Below, one piece after another: positions 52,406 to 60,953 of a stretch of DNA of 64,000 bases. Within the stretch, counting starts at the first letter, position 1; the number at the start of each line of letters is the position of its first letter. This DNA comes from Candidatus Metalachnospira gallinarum (GTDB lineage Bacteria; Bacillota; Clostridia; Lachnospirales; Anaerotignaceae), in contig CAJFHC010000002.1 of the NCBI GenBank assembly GCA_904378045.1, positions 1 to 64,000 on the forward strand. The letters run 5' to 3'. Below the pieces are notes generated by a model that worked only from the letters and a program-made list of their open reading frames with translations, made no database searches and was not told where the DNA came from. The position numbers and the translations under genes are program-made.

Positions 52406-53143
52406 ATGAAGAAGTATTGGACGAAAAATAAAGTCCTATTTATTGTGATAGTAGCATTGATAGCGGCCATAATACCATTTATTATAAATTGGGCATATAA
52501 GACCGGAGGATATGTGACTGTCTGGGATGGAAGTGACCTGCTTGCCTTTTATGGCAATATACTTACGGCAGCCGCAGCGGTTCTAGGCGTTTATTACACC
52601 CTGGACTATTCAAAGTTCAAGCAAACGGAATATGACAAACAGAGAGTCAAACCTTGTCTTGAAATAACTTCAAAGCAAAATTTTTATGAAGTAAGTGTAT
52701 GCGGTCAAAATGATGAATGTATATATATAGTATTAGGTCAGCCAGATATTAATATAGGCATAGGTGAATTGCCTTCAAAATTAGTATCTGAGATTACCAA
52801 AATAGGTAACGTGAATTTTTTTAGAAAATGCTATTATATGGATTTAAACATAAAAAATGTTGGTGCTGATAATGCTGTTTCTATATTTTTTTATATAAAT
52901 GAGATTAATTGTGTTAAGGCTTTTTCTTTACCTAAAAATAATTCAAAAATAATAAAAGTATTTATAGATTTTGGAAACAACTTTTTTGAACAAAACATAT
53001 CAATACGAATGAGATATAAAAACACATACGGTAATGCTAATTATGAACAAAATTTGAATTTTATGATATATAGAGATAAGAAATCGATAGGATTTACAAC
53101 TAATGCAGGTAATCTAATTTTATCAGACCCAATTGAAATATAA
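52406..53143 (+). CDS. two-TM prophage membrane protein (moron)
   Basis: The 245-residue protein has two N-terminal membrane helices (about 10-30 and 45-68), then a beta-rich domain with NIKNVGADNAVSIFFYI near residue 150 and NISIRMRYKNTYGN near 200. It is clearly more AT-rich than the genes around it. Architecture and the second-helix region match the lysogeny-operon protein at 45549-46418. It has its own promoter and sits between the late regulator and the recombinase, interrupting the usual order. The function is unknown; exclusion or defence is the leading guess. Confidence 0.7.
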   Translation: MKKYWTKNKVLFIVIVALIAAIIPFIINWAYKTGGYVTVWDGSDLLAFYGNILTAAAAVLGVYYTLDYSKFKQTEYDKQRVKPCLEITSKQNFYEVSVCGQNDECIYIVLGQPDINIGIGELPSKLVSEITKIGNVNFFRKCYYMDLNIKNVGADNAVSIFFYINEINCVKAFSLPKNNSKIIKVFIDFGNNFFEQNISIRMRYKNTYGNANYEQNLNFMIYRDKKSIGFTTNAGNLILSDPIEI

Positions 53144-53194
53144 TTAATAACTAAGAACGTGTTCTCCACGTTCTTTTTTATTGGCGGTGATCTA

Positions 53195-53746
53195 ATGAAC
53201 TCAGTGGAGCCCATAAGGGGAAAAAACACCATAAATAAATTTGCGCAAGTCCTGCGTTCCTATTCGGAGAGGGATTATGTGCTGTTTCTTACGGGCATAT
53301 ATTTGGGCCGAAGGATATCCGACATACTTCCCTTAAAGGTGAAGGACGTCAAGGACCGAGAGTATGTTTATTTCCGTGAGTCCAAAAAGAACAAGGAAGC
53401 TTACCTCAAAATAAATAAGAAGCTCAAAAAGGTGTTCAAAGATTACTGTGCCGATATGGACGGAGAAGACTATCTCTTTGCGCCTCTTAAAGGGAGCCGT
53501 GACAGGCATATAACCAGACAGCAGTACTGGAACATATTAAACAGGGCAGCGTCTCAGATTGGATACAGGGATAAGATAGGCTGCCATTCATTGAGAAAGA
53601 CTCTGGGACACGAGCTTTATTCATCGGGAGTTGATATTACTATGATAATGCTGGTGCTTAATCAGGATGATGTGAACTATACGAAAAGATATATCGGAGT
53701 TACAGCCGATGAGATAAATAATGCCCTTGAAAGGCTTTCTTTGTAA
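53195..53746 (+). CDS. minimal tyrosine recombinase (catalytic domain only)
   Basis: This site-specific recombinase has 183 residues and lacks the N-terminal core-binding domain. Catalytic residues seen are Arg in YLGRRISDILPL, Lys in ESKKNKEA, HxxR in CHSLRKTLGHEL and the Tyr in YTKRYIGV. The His usually found before SS/DD is Gln here (LNQDDVNYTKRY). The element already has a serine integrase, so this one probably has another task (multimer resolution, or a late-phase role). The start at 53195 follows GGCGGTGAT. Confidence 0.82.
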   Translation: MNSVEPIRGKNTINKFAQVLRSYSERDYVLFLTGIYLGRRISDILPLKVKDVKDREYVYFRESKKNKEAYLKINKKLKKVFKDYCADMDGEDYLFAPLKGSRDRHITRQQYWNILNRAASQIGYRDKIGCHSLRKTLGHELYSSGVDITMIMLVLNQDDVNYTKRYIGVTADEINNALERLSL

Positions 53747-53853
53747 AGGATATTTGATTTAATAAGAAAGTGTCAAATACGGACCTCTCGAAAAAACATC
53801 TACATTATATGAGGCGAAAAAGAATGTTTAACAGAATATGAATTATGTAAAAT

Positions 53854-54129
53854 ATGGTAATATTGCATAACTATAAAATGACGGACAGATTCAGGGAGCA
53901 GGTATATGAAAAGAATATTTTCTATCTTCCAAACCCGGTATTAAACTTCGCCATGTCAAACGCTGTGGTAAGGAAAAACAACGGTCTTATAAAGATAGAT
54001 AAGGATGCCTCGGATAAGAGGATAGACCCGGTGGATGCGGCACTGTGTGCCTTTAAGCTGGCGCTTTATTATGACTGCGGACAAAGCAGTTTTGATGAGG
54101 AAAAATGGCTTGAATCCGATGAATGGTAA
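53854..54129 (+). pseudogene. large terminase subunit (TerL), C-terminal remnant
   Basis: The frame reads FREQVYEKNIFYLPNPVLNFAMSNAVVRKNNGLIKIDKDASDKRIDPVDAALCAFKLALYY, the last ~80 residues of phage large terminases (nuclease-domain end). Family members are 500-600 residues long and are preceded by a small terminase subunit; neither is present in the 130 bases before it. A deletion with its joint at about 53830-53880 has removed both, so the DNA-packaging motor is lost. Confidence 0.8.
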
Positions 54130-54162
54130 AGGAATGACAAAGGTGAAAGGAGGTGTAAACAA

Positions 54163-55404
54163 ATGGGCTTAAAAAGCTTTTTCAATATTCTGACTGATAG
54201 CAAGGAAAATACGGGTGACGTTTTGACAGGTACAGAGGGAAGTGACGGAGGAGGCCTTGACTGGCTGCAGCTTCTTATGTCTCGCAATGTGAGGAAGGGA
54301 CGCTCCCTGGAGAGCATCACCTATTATTCCTGTATGCGCATACGCTGTGACTCCATAGCAAAACTGCCCCTAAAGATTATGAGACATCTGGATAAGGGCG
54401 GCAGCGAGCTGGTATCTGACAATGAAGTTTACTCGCTTTTAAGGCTCAGGCCCAACAGGTTTATGGGAATATATGATTTTCTTTTTGCCACGGAGTTTCA
54501 GAAGCTGGAATACGGCAATGCCTTTTGGCTGCCGTCCTATGACAGCAGGGGCAGGCTCAAGGAGATCTATCTTCTGGACAGCCTCAAAATGGAGATAGTC
54601 GTAGACGAATACGGCAGACTGTACGGCAAACCCGATGTTTATTACATTTACAACGGAAACAGCGTATATTCCGAAGATGCGCTTCTCCATTTCAAAAATT
54701 TCTCCCTGGACGGCATAAAGGGCATACCGGTAAAAAGGTATATAGAGACGGTAATAGCTAATGAGCAGATGTCAGGCTCCATACTCTATGGGAAATATGA
54801 AAACGGTATGCAGGACCCCGTCATCGTGGAGTACATAGGAGACCTGGACGAGGCTAAGCAGACCAAAATAAAAAGAAAATTTGAAAATCTGGGCGGGGTG
54901 AGAAATGCCGGAAAGGTAATACCCATACCGTCACAGTTCAGAGTATCCCAGCTCAGCACGAAAATGGTGGATAATCAGTTCTTTGAGCTGCAGGGACTGA
55001 CCGCAAGGCATATATCCAATGCCTTCGGTGTAAAAAGCTTCCAGCTCAATGACCTGGAAAAAAGCTCTTACAGCAGTATTTACGAACAGAACAGACTGTT
55101 TTATTCCGATACGCTCCAGGGAGTTTTGACGGAATACGAACAGGAGATAGACTATAAGCTTTTGACGGGAGAGGACAGGGAGAAAAATCTCTATTCAAAG
55201 TTCAACATTGACGCACTGCTCAGGGCGGATATAGAAGCCAGATATAATGCCTATGCTGCAGGTATAAAAAATTCATTTATAACGCCTGCCGAGGCAAGGG
55301 CCAGGGAGGATATGCCCTTTATTCAGGGCACAGACAGACTGCTGGCATATAACGGAGCTTCCGTATGGCTTGACCAGATAGGCGTTCAGTATGACGGAAA
55401 GTAA
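54163..55404 (+). CDS. phage portal protein (HK97 family)
   Basis: This is the dodecameric channel of the head. The 413-residue protein has the portal pattern LESITYYSCMRIRCDSIAKLPLKIM near residue 45, LRPNRFMGIYDFLFATEFQKLEYGNAFW, and GLTARHISNAFGVKSFQL toward the end. A strong AAAGGAGGTG ribosome site precedes the ATG. It is followed by protease and capsid genes in the standard HK97-like order. Confidence 0.9.
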   Translation: MGLKSFFNILTDSKENTGDVLTGTEGSDGGGLDWLQLLMSRNVRKGRSLESITYYSCMRIRCDSIAKLPLKIMRHLDKGGSELVSDNEVYSLLRLRPNRFMGIYDFLFATEFQKLEYGNAFWLPSYDSRGRLKEIYLLDSLKMEIVVDEYGRLYGKPDVYYIYNGNSVYSEDALLHFKNFSLDGIKGIPVKRYIETVIANEQMSGSILYGKYENGMQDPVIVEYIGDLDEAKQTKIKRKFENLGGVRNAGKVIPIPSQFRVSQLSTKMVDNQFFELQGLTARHISNAFGVKSFQLNDLEKSSYSSIYEQNRLFYSDTLQGVLTEYEQEIDYKLLTGEDREKNLYSKFNIDALLRADIEARYNAYAAGIKNSFITPAEARAREDMPFIQGTDRLLAYNGASVWLDQIGVQYDGK

Positions 55405-55422
55405 AAGGAGGTGAGGACGAAA

Positions 55423-56181
55423 ATGAACAGGAACAGTTTTTTCAGTGTGAGGAATATGACCGATGACAGAGCCGAGATATACATATACGGCGATATAGTT
55501 TCATCTGACTGGGAGAAATGGTCTGAAAACGATGTATGCCCGTTGGATATTAAAAATGCCATCGAAAGTGTGGGAAGCAGAAATGCCGATATACACATAT
55601 ATTCGGCAGGCGGTTCGGTATTTGCCGGAGAAGCCATAAGGAATATGCTCTCAAGGCTTACGGGCCATAAAAGAGTATATATAGACGGCCTTGCGGCAAG
55701 CATAGCCTCAGCCATAGCCATGTGTTATGACGAACTGCATATATCCGATGGCTCCTATATGGTCATACATAATCCAAGCACGCAGATATGGGGTACAGCC
55801 GAGGACCTGAGAAAGGCTGCCGACACTTTGGATATGATAAAGGGCACCATCATAGAGGTATACAGCCAAAAGGCGGCAGACAGCTTTGACACATCGCTCC
55901 TTGACAGTATGCTCAATGAGGAAACGTGGCTTACAGCAAAAGATGTATGTGCTATGTTTAAAAATGCCGTTCTGGATAATTCCAGGGCATATATTTCGGA
56001 CAGCATCGATAATAAAATGCTGAAATATTTTAACAGGCTTCCCGGTGATATCATACTGCCGTCAGCAGCAGATGAAAATGAGGCAGAGGAAATGCGTTTA
56101 CAGATGGCGTGTGAAAGGCTTAAGAATGAACTAAGGATCAAAAAACTTTCTGATAGTTTAAGACCGCAAAAATTAATTTAA
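55423..56181 (+). CDS. ClpP-like head maturation protease
   Basis: This prohead protease of the S14 type has 252 residues. It has the fold motifs IHIYSAGGSVFAGEAI, the catalytic Ser segment GLAASIASAIAM and the catalytic His in YMVIHNPST. It should cleave scaffold or capsid N-termini. The start at 55423 follows AAAGGAGGTGAGG; a GTG four codons earlier lies inside that site. A hairpin terminator separates it from the capsid gene. Confidence 0.9.
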   Translation: MNRNSFFSVRNMTDDRAEIYIYGDIVSSDWEKWSENDVCPLDIKNAIESVGSRNADIHIYSAGGSVFAGEAIRNMLSRLTGHKRVYIDGLAASIASAIAMCYDELHISDGSYMVIHNPSTQIWGTAEDLRKAADTLDMIKGTIIEVYSQKAADSFDTSLLDSMLNEETWLTAKDVCAMFKNAVLDNSRAYISDSIDNKMLKYFNRLPGDIILPSAADENEAEEMRLQMACERLKNELRIKKLSDSLRPQKLI

Positions 56182-56193
56182 CCACAGCTTACA

Positions 56194-56217
56194 ACAGACA
56201 TAATGTCTGTTTTTTTA
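56194..56217 (+). terminator. intrinsic terminator between protease and capsid genes
   Basis: ACAGACA (56194-56200) pairs with TGTCTGT (56204-56210) around TAA, followed by a run of seven T. It lies inside the late operon, so it probably acts as a partial terminator or a 3'-end/processing site. Confidence 0.7.
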
Positions 56218-56235
56218 TTTTAAGGAGGAACGAAT

Positions 56236-57429
56236 ATGACAAAATCAGTTGAGATGCTCAAAAATCTGGATTCCATGATAGGCGAATGCCAGAACCTCAT
56301 TGATGAAGGCAGACTTGAGGAAGCCAAAAACAAAAAGAAGGAAATAGATGATTATAAAGCTCTCATATCCATACAGGAGGAGCTGGAAAACGCCGAAAGG
56401 ACAGGTTTAAGGGATAAAATAGACAAGCTCCCTCCTGCCGAGGCAAAGAGAGCGTCAAGCGGAGTAAGAGCCATTATTAAAAGATGCCTTGGCCACGATC
56501 TTACCGAGGCTGAAAATGCTCTTTTAATACCTACCACATCATCACCCAACGGAGAAAACGGTGAAGGATACATCCTTCCTGTGGACGTAAGAACTACCAT
56601 AACAAAACTTGTGAGGGATTATGGCTCCGTAAGGGATATTTTCGGATATATGAAAGCCTCAGCCCTTAAGGGAAGTTTTGCCGTAGAAGCCTATGAGACC
56701 ATTTCAGAGCTGGTGGATCTGGATGAGAGCGCCGACGGAAAGGATATCGATGACATCAAGTTCTCCAATGTGTCCTATGCCCTCAAGATTAAGGCCGGCT
56801 TCATAAGTATTTCAAACATACTCTTAAACTTCACCGATGAGGACCTTCTTTCATATATCTCATCAATATTTGCCAGAAAAAAGGCAGTTACGGAAAATAA
56901 GATGCTCCTTGAAGCCGCAAAGAAAAATAAGACAGGAGTGGCGGTGGAGGGCTATTCGGGAGTTAAAAGCGTCGTAAATAAGACCCTCGACCCGGCGGCA
57001 GCATTAAACTGCGTTTACCTCACCAATCAGAGCGGATTTGACATACTGGATAACGAAAAGGACCAGATGGGCAGACCCATACTCCAGCCTGATCCCACAC
57101 AGCCCACAAGGATGCTTTTAAAGGGACATCCCATAAGATACGTCTCCGACGATATACTTCCCAACGTAAGCGGAGAGTCGGTGAACGGTTCGCCCATATT
57201 CATTGGGGACTTAAAAAGCGGAGTTTATTTTGTGGATGCGGAAAGCGACTCCCTCAATTTTGATAAGTCCGTAGGCTTTATGAAAAACAGGACTGTGGGC
57301 AGGATAATAACCCTCATTGATGCCGTACAGACGGATAAAAGCGACAAATGCTATGTTTATGGACTTCTTTCAGCTCCGGCAGCGGCGGCAATGGCGACAC
57401 TTGATGAAAACGGTGAAGCCGGCGTCTGA
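56236..57429 (+). CDS. major capsid protein (HK97 family)
   Basis: The 397-residue shell protein has a helical, charged N-terminal ~75 residues (scaffold-like delta region, removed by the protease in relatives). The HK97 fold begins near ALLIPTTSSPNGENGEGYILP and includes AALNCVYLTNQSGFDIL and FIGDLKSGVYFVDAES in the P/A domains. TAAGGAGG precedes the ATG. Confidence 0.93.
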   Translation: MTKSVEMLKNLDSMIGECQNLIDEGRLEEAKNKKKEIDDYKALISIQEELENAERTGLRDKIDKLPPAEAKRASSGVRAIIKRCLGHDLTEAENALLIPTTSSPNGENGEGYILPVDVRTTITKLVRDYGSVRDIFGYMKASALKGSFAVEAYETISELVDLDESADGKDIDDIKFSNVSYALKIKAGFISISNILLNFTDEDLLSYISSIFARKKAVTENKMLLEAAKKNKTGVAVEGYSGVKSVVNKTLDPAAALNCVYLTNQSGFDILDNEKDQMGRPILQPDPTQPTRMLLKGHPIRYVSDDILPNVSGESVNGSPIFIGDLKSGVYFVDAESDSLNFDKSVGFMKNRTVGRIITLIDAVQTDKSDKCYVYGLLSAPAAAAMATLDENGEAGV

Positions 57430-57463
57430 TTTTAGGAAAGTATGGGAATAAGGGAGTGATGCC

Positions 57464-57748
57464 ATGGAGCTTATGAATCTTATGAGTGTCAAAAAGTATC
57501 TTAGGATAGACTTTGACGGTGACGATGAAATACTGGAAATCATAATGCAGGCGGCCGCTGATTATATAAAGTCGGCGGTGGGAGATTTTAACGCCGAAGA
57601 CCCCAGGGTAAAGCTCCTGTTTCTCAATATTACAGCGTCCATGTATGAAAACAGGCTCTATAGTGTCGATACGACAAATGAGAAGCTGTCCTGGATAAAC
57701 TCAAGCCTGCTTCTGCAGCTTCAGCTGGAGGATGAAGATTATGAATGA
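57464..57748 (+). CDS. head-tail connector protein (gp6-like)
   Basis: The 94-residue adaptor has the helical pattern MSVKKYLRIDFDGDDEILEIIMQAAADYIKSAVG seen in HK97 gp6/DUF3199-type connectors, which form the ring below the portal. It overlaps the next gene by eight bases. Confidence 0.85.
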   Translation: MELMNLMSVKKYLRIDFDGDDEILEIIMQAAADYIKSAVGDFNAEDPRVKLLFLNITASMYENRLYSVDTTNEKLSWINSSLLLQLQLEDEDYE

Positions 57749-58077
57749 TCTTGTAAACCAGCTTAAATATCCCGTGGATCTGTATGCTTCAGAGCCCTCG
57801 GTGAATGAGATCGGCGAGGACTGCGATGTGCCTAAGTATTTAGGCACCCTGTGGGCAGGCATAACGCCGTCGTCGGGAAAAAAACGTAAATATCGCCGGA
57901 GATATGGAAGGCAGTGAGATAACCCATCTGTTCATAGTCAGAAGTGCAGCCCTTCCCAAAAATCTCAGGGAACCGTATTTTGTCTTTGACGGTGAAAAGT
58001 ATCATTTTATGTATGTGTACCCATATTTCAAACAGCGTGACAGGATACAGATATACTGCAGAAGGGAGGAAAAATAG
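57741..58077 (+). pseudogene. head-tail adaptor protein, frameshifted
   Basis: This is a head-closure protein of the SPP1 gp16 type. The ATG frame from 57741 reads NDLVNQLKYPVDLYA to LWAGITPSSGKK and then degenerates. From the A7 run at 57888-57894 the next frame continues NVNIAGDMEGSEITHLFIVRSAALP, YFVFDGEKYHFMYVYPYFKQRDRIQIY and stops at TAG 58075. One extra A in the run explains the break. Ribosomal or polymerase slippage could restore some product, but simple mutation is the plain reading. Confidence 0.8.
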
Positions 58078-58511
58078 TGGCACAGAGTATAGACGGTTCA
58101 GAGCTTGACAAGTTCTCAAAGAACCTCCTTGAAACAGCGGAAAAGACAATGCCCAGAGAAATATACTTTTTCATAAACAGAGAATCCCAAAAACTTACTT
58201 CTAAAACAAAGGGTGAAGCCGTAAAGGCGGTATTTAAAGTAAGCGGAAAGTACCATTCTTCCATAAAAAAGAGAAAGTTATCTAAGAAAAAAGGCATATA
58301 TTCCGGAGGTGTTCAAAGTGAGGACAGAAAGGCCCACCTCCTTGAATTGGGACACGACCAGGTGATAAACAGGGGTGCAAGAAAAGGAGAAAAAACAGGC
58401 GTCGTTGCGGGGAGAAATGTATTCGGAGCGGCTTCCGATGATTTTAAAAATACATTTTACAGCGACTTGGACAAACTCATAGAAAAAATAACAAAGGAGG
58501 CTGCCCGATGA
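58077..58511 (+). CDS. HK97 gp10-like head-tail protein
   Basis: The 144-residue basic protein starts with GTG overlapping the preceding TAG. It has an N-terminal helix (GSELDKFSKNLLETAEKTMP), a Lys-rich middle and a C-terminal FGAASDDFKNTFYSDLDKLIEKI. Size, charge and position after the adaptor fit the gp10/minor head-tail family. Confidence 0.75.
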   Translation: MAQSIDGSELDKFSKNLLETAEKTMPREIYFFINRESQKLTSKTKGEAVKAVFKVSGKYHSSIKKRKLSKKKGIYSGGVQSEDRKAHLLELGHDQVINRGARKGEKTGVVAGRNVFGAASDDFKNTFYSDLDKLIEKITKEAAR

Positions 58512-59008
58512 TAAGTATGAGCCGTATAAATGAGGGTTTAGTCTCCTTTGTAAGGGAAACGGCAGCGGAAGTCTACGGCAGGGAAATAAGGGTCAAATCG
58601 AACGATGAAAAGGAACCCTAAAGACCATCTGCCAGGATATTTACCGACAATCTGGAAAGAACGGTCATATCCGCCTGCTCAAGATTTATGCAGATAAACT
58701 GTGAAATATATTTTTATACCAGTGATGCCAGGCAGTACCGCACGGAAGCCCTGCAAATAGCTGACATTTTAGAAACAAAACTGCTGGAGCCGCTTTTTAT
58801 AACCGATGATTTTGTTATATACCCGGAAAATGTCCGGACAGAAATAAACGGCAGCAATATGCTGTGCAGTTTTGATTTTTCCATACTTGAGGAAATACCT
58901 CAGGAAGATATATCCCTTGCGGAGGAGCTGGAAAACAGCATAATAAACTGCACTGACAGTATGGACTATACGGAGGATACGGACAGCGCAGATAAGGAGA
59001 TGATATAA
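58508..59008 (+). pseudogene. tail terminator-like protein (DUF6838) with in-frame TAA
   Basis: From the ATG at 58508 (overlapping the previous stop) the frame reads MSRINEGLVSFVRETAAEVYG to DEKEP and hits TAA at 58619 (codon 38). It continues in the same frame with RPSARIFTDNLERTVI and onward to TAA at 59008, 166 codons in all. The whole has the length and position of the phage tail terminator family. The stop could come from CAA. Confidence 0.72.
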
Positions 59009-60094
59009 ATGAGCATTACCATGCCCGCCATAGAAATAAAATTCAGACAGCTGGCCTTGACTTTCATTCAGAGAAGTGAAAGGGGGACGGCTGTTTTAAT
59101 AATAAAGGATGATACCGAAGGAGCAGGTTTTGTGAAATACACCGATGCCGCCGCTGCTTCGGCTGATAAGGCATATTATACCGCCGCCAATATGCTCTAC
59201 ATAACCGATGCCCTAAGTTTTAAGGCAAAGGAGGTCTATGTTGTAAAAATTCCGGCTGAGGGTGCCATAAACGACGCTTTGACTGCCATCAAAAAAAGGC
59301 TCACCACCGGCTGGATAACCATTGCGGACGGCACAAAAGAGGAGTTTGAACAGCTTAAAAGCTGGATAGTATCCCAGGAGGCCTAGAACCTTACCTATAA
59401 GGCCGTAGTATTTGGACTTACGGCTCCTGACTGTATGCATATAGTCAATCTGGTAAATGAAAAGGTGACATTTAACGACGACAGAGGAGAGGTCAGAGGA
59501 GAAAAATATACGCCGTCCCTGGCAGGAATGCTTGCAGGATGCAATGTTGAGCAGGGTGCGACCGGATATTTGTGTTCAAATCTTTCATACGTCCAGGAAG
59601 TTGAGGACAGGGACGCCGCCCTTGATAAGGGAGAGTTCATTCTCTATAACGATGATGAGAGTGTAAAGGCAGCCAGGGGCATAAACTCACTGACTACTCT
59701 GGACGGCTCCACAAAAACCGAGGATATGAGATTCATAGATATAGTCGAGGCCATGGACCTTATAAAGGACGATATATCTTCCACCTGGGGTGATGATTAC
59801 TGCGGAAAGTACAAAAACCTGTATGATAACCAGGTTCTTTTTATTTCGGCGGTAAACGGATATTTCAGGGATTTGGCTGATGAGAATGTGCTGGATAAAA
59901 ATTATGATAATCTCTGCAGTGTAGATGTGGAGGAACAGCGCTCGGCATGGCTTGCCTCGGGAAAGAGCGAGGCGGCTTCCTGGGATGAGGCTAAGGTAAG
60001 GAATATGACCTTTAAGAGAAAGGTCTTTCTTTCAAACAGTATAAAAATACTTGGGGCCATGGAAGATCTGGAATTTGTATCAAATCTGGCCTGA
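59009..60094 (+). pseudogene. tail sheath protein with in-frame TAG
   Basis: This is a contractile sheath protein, the marker of a myophage tail. The frame spans 361 codons, with TAG at codon 126 (59384-59386). Before it: MSITMPAIEIKFRQLALTFIQRSERGTAVLII and WIVSQEA. After it, without change of frame: NLTYKAVVFGLTAPDCMHIVNL, YLCSNLSYVQEVEDRDAALDKGE and the C-terminal NSIKILGAMEDLEFVSNLA. Both parts match XkdK-like sheaths. Position and codon are compatible with CAG to TAG. Confidence 0.85.
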
Positions 60095-60106
60095 GGAGGT
60101 TTTTAA

Positions 60107-60475
60107 ATGGATAGGAATAAACTTTTAAACGGTATCGGCGGGAACGTATGGGTGGACGGTGAGCTTTTATGTAATGTCAAAAGTGTGGATTTTAAGCTCA
60201 CCGGAAACTTTTCGGATATTGCCTGCTGCGGAGACCCTGCCACCTATGCCGCATACGAAGGATATGCCGGTGAGGGCACCCTTGAGACCTATAAGATGAA
60301 CAGTTCACTGGCGGCAAAAACGGCCGAAGGTTTCAGAAGCGGCGTTATACCTGACACAAAAATAATCACAAAGGTGGAGAACCGTGCCACGGGACAGGCC
60401 GAAAGATGGGCTTTGACAGGCGTTGTATTCACCGAAGCGTCCATAGCCAAGTTTGAGGCACAGAAAACCATTTAG
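60107..60475 (+). CDS. tail tube protein (XkdM-like), ends at an in-frame TAG
   Basis: The 122-residue inner tube protein has GGNVWVDGELLCNVKSVDFKLTGNF and the C-terminal FTEASIAKFEAQKTI. GAGGAGG precedes the ATG. The frame does not end naturally. After TAG (60473-60475) it continues ESFPIKFSHAENLETIKG to TGA at 60530, right where the next gene starts, and XkdM-type proteins end with a similar PF.F......I segment. About 18 residues are therefore lost by a nonsense codon. Confidence 0.8.
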   Translation: MDRNKLLNGIGGNVWVDGELLCNVKSVDFKLTGNFSDIACCGDPATYAAYEGYAGEGTLETYKMNSSLAAKTAEGFRSGVIPDTKIITKVENRATGQAERWALTGVVFTEASIAKFEAQKTI

Positions 60476-60536
60476 GAGAGTTTCCCCATAAAATTCTCCC
60501 ACGCCGAAAACCTGGAAACAATAAAGGGGTGAGATG

Positions 60537-60953
60537 ATGACTAAGGGAAAATATGAAAATGCGTCAATGGACGACCTTCTCAGGTCCATAGAGTGGAAGT
60601 CAAAATATAAGGAGCGTACCGTTAAGATCGATATACCTTTTCTGGAAAGGTCCCTTGAATTCAGAACTCCCACCCAGGACGAGTTTTTGAGGTTTTTTGA
60701 TGAGTTTGGCGAGAGCGCCGAAAAACAGTATGACGCCTATTCCCATCTCATATACGATACCTGCCCAATTTTACACGATACACAGCTGCATGAAGTTTTG
60801 GATATAAAGGACCCCTATGATGTGGTGGGAAAGCTTTTCTCAGCACAGACCGTATTTGAGATAGGAGCGGAACTCAACAGTGAATTTGACATAAATAAAA
60901 GAGACAGGGCCGAATCGTTAAAAAAGCCATCGAAGAAGGAGAACCAGACCTAA
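60537..60953 (+). CDS. tail assembly chaperone, short form (gpG-like)
   Basis: The 138-residue chaperone (XkdN-like) of tail assembly is acidic and helical, with LERSLEFRTPTQDEFLRFFDEFGE. It is followed by a frame that overlaps its end. ATG at 60534 or 60537; the latter is seven bases from GGGGTGA. The slippery heptamer at 60920-60926 allows a longer product. Confidence 0.82.
   Translation: MTKGKYENASMDDLLRSIEWKSKYKERTVKIDIPFLERSLEFRTPTQDEFLRFFDEFGESAEKQYDAYSHLIYDTCPILHDTQLHEVLDIKDPYDVVGKLFSAQTVFEIGAELNSEFDINKRDRAESLKKPSKKENQT

Noticed and set aside
53747-53853. A possible small terminase gene before the TerL remnant
   Set aside because: The 107 bases hold only a few codons between stops in every frame and no terS-like sequence, so it is part of the deletion joint.
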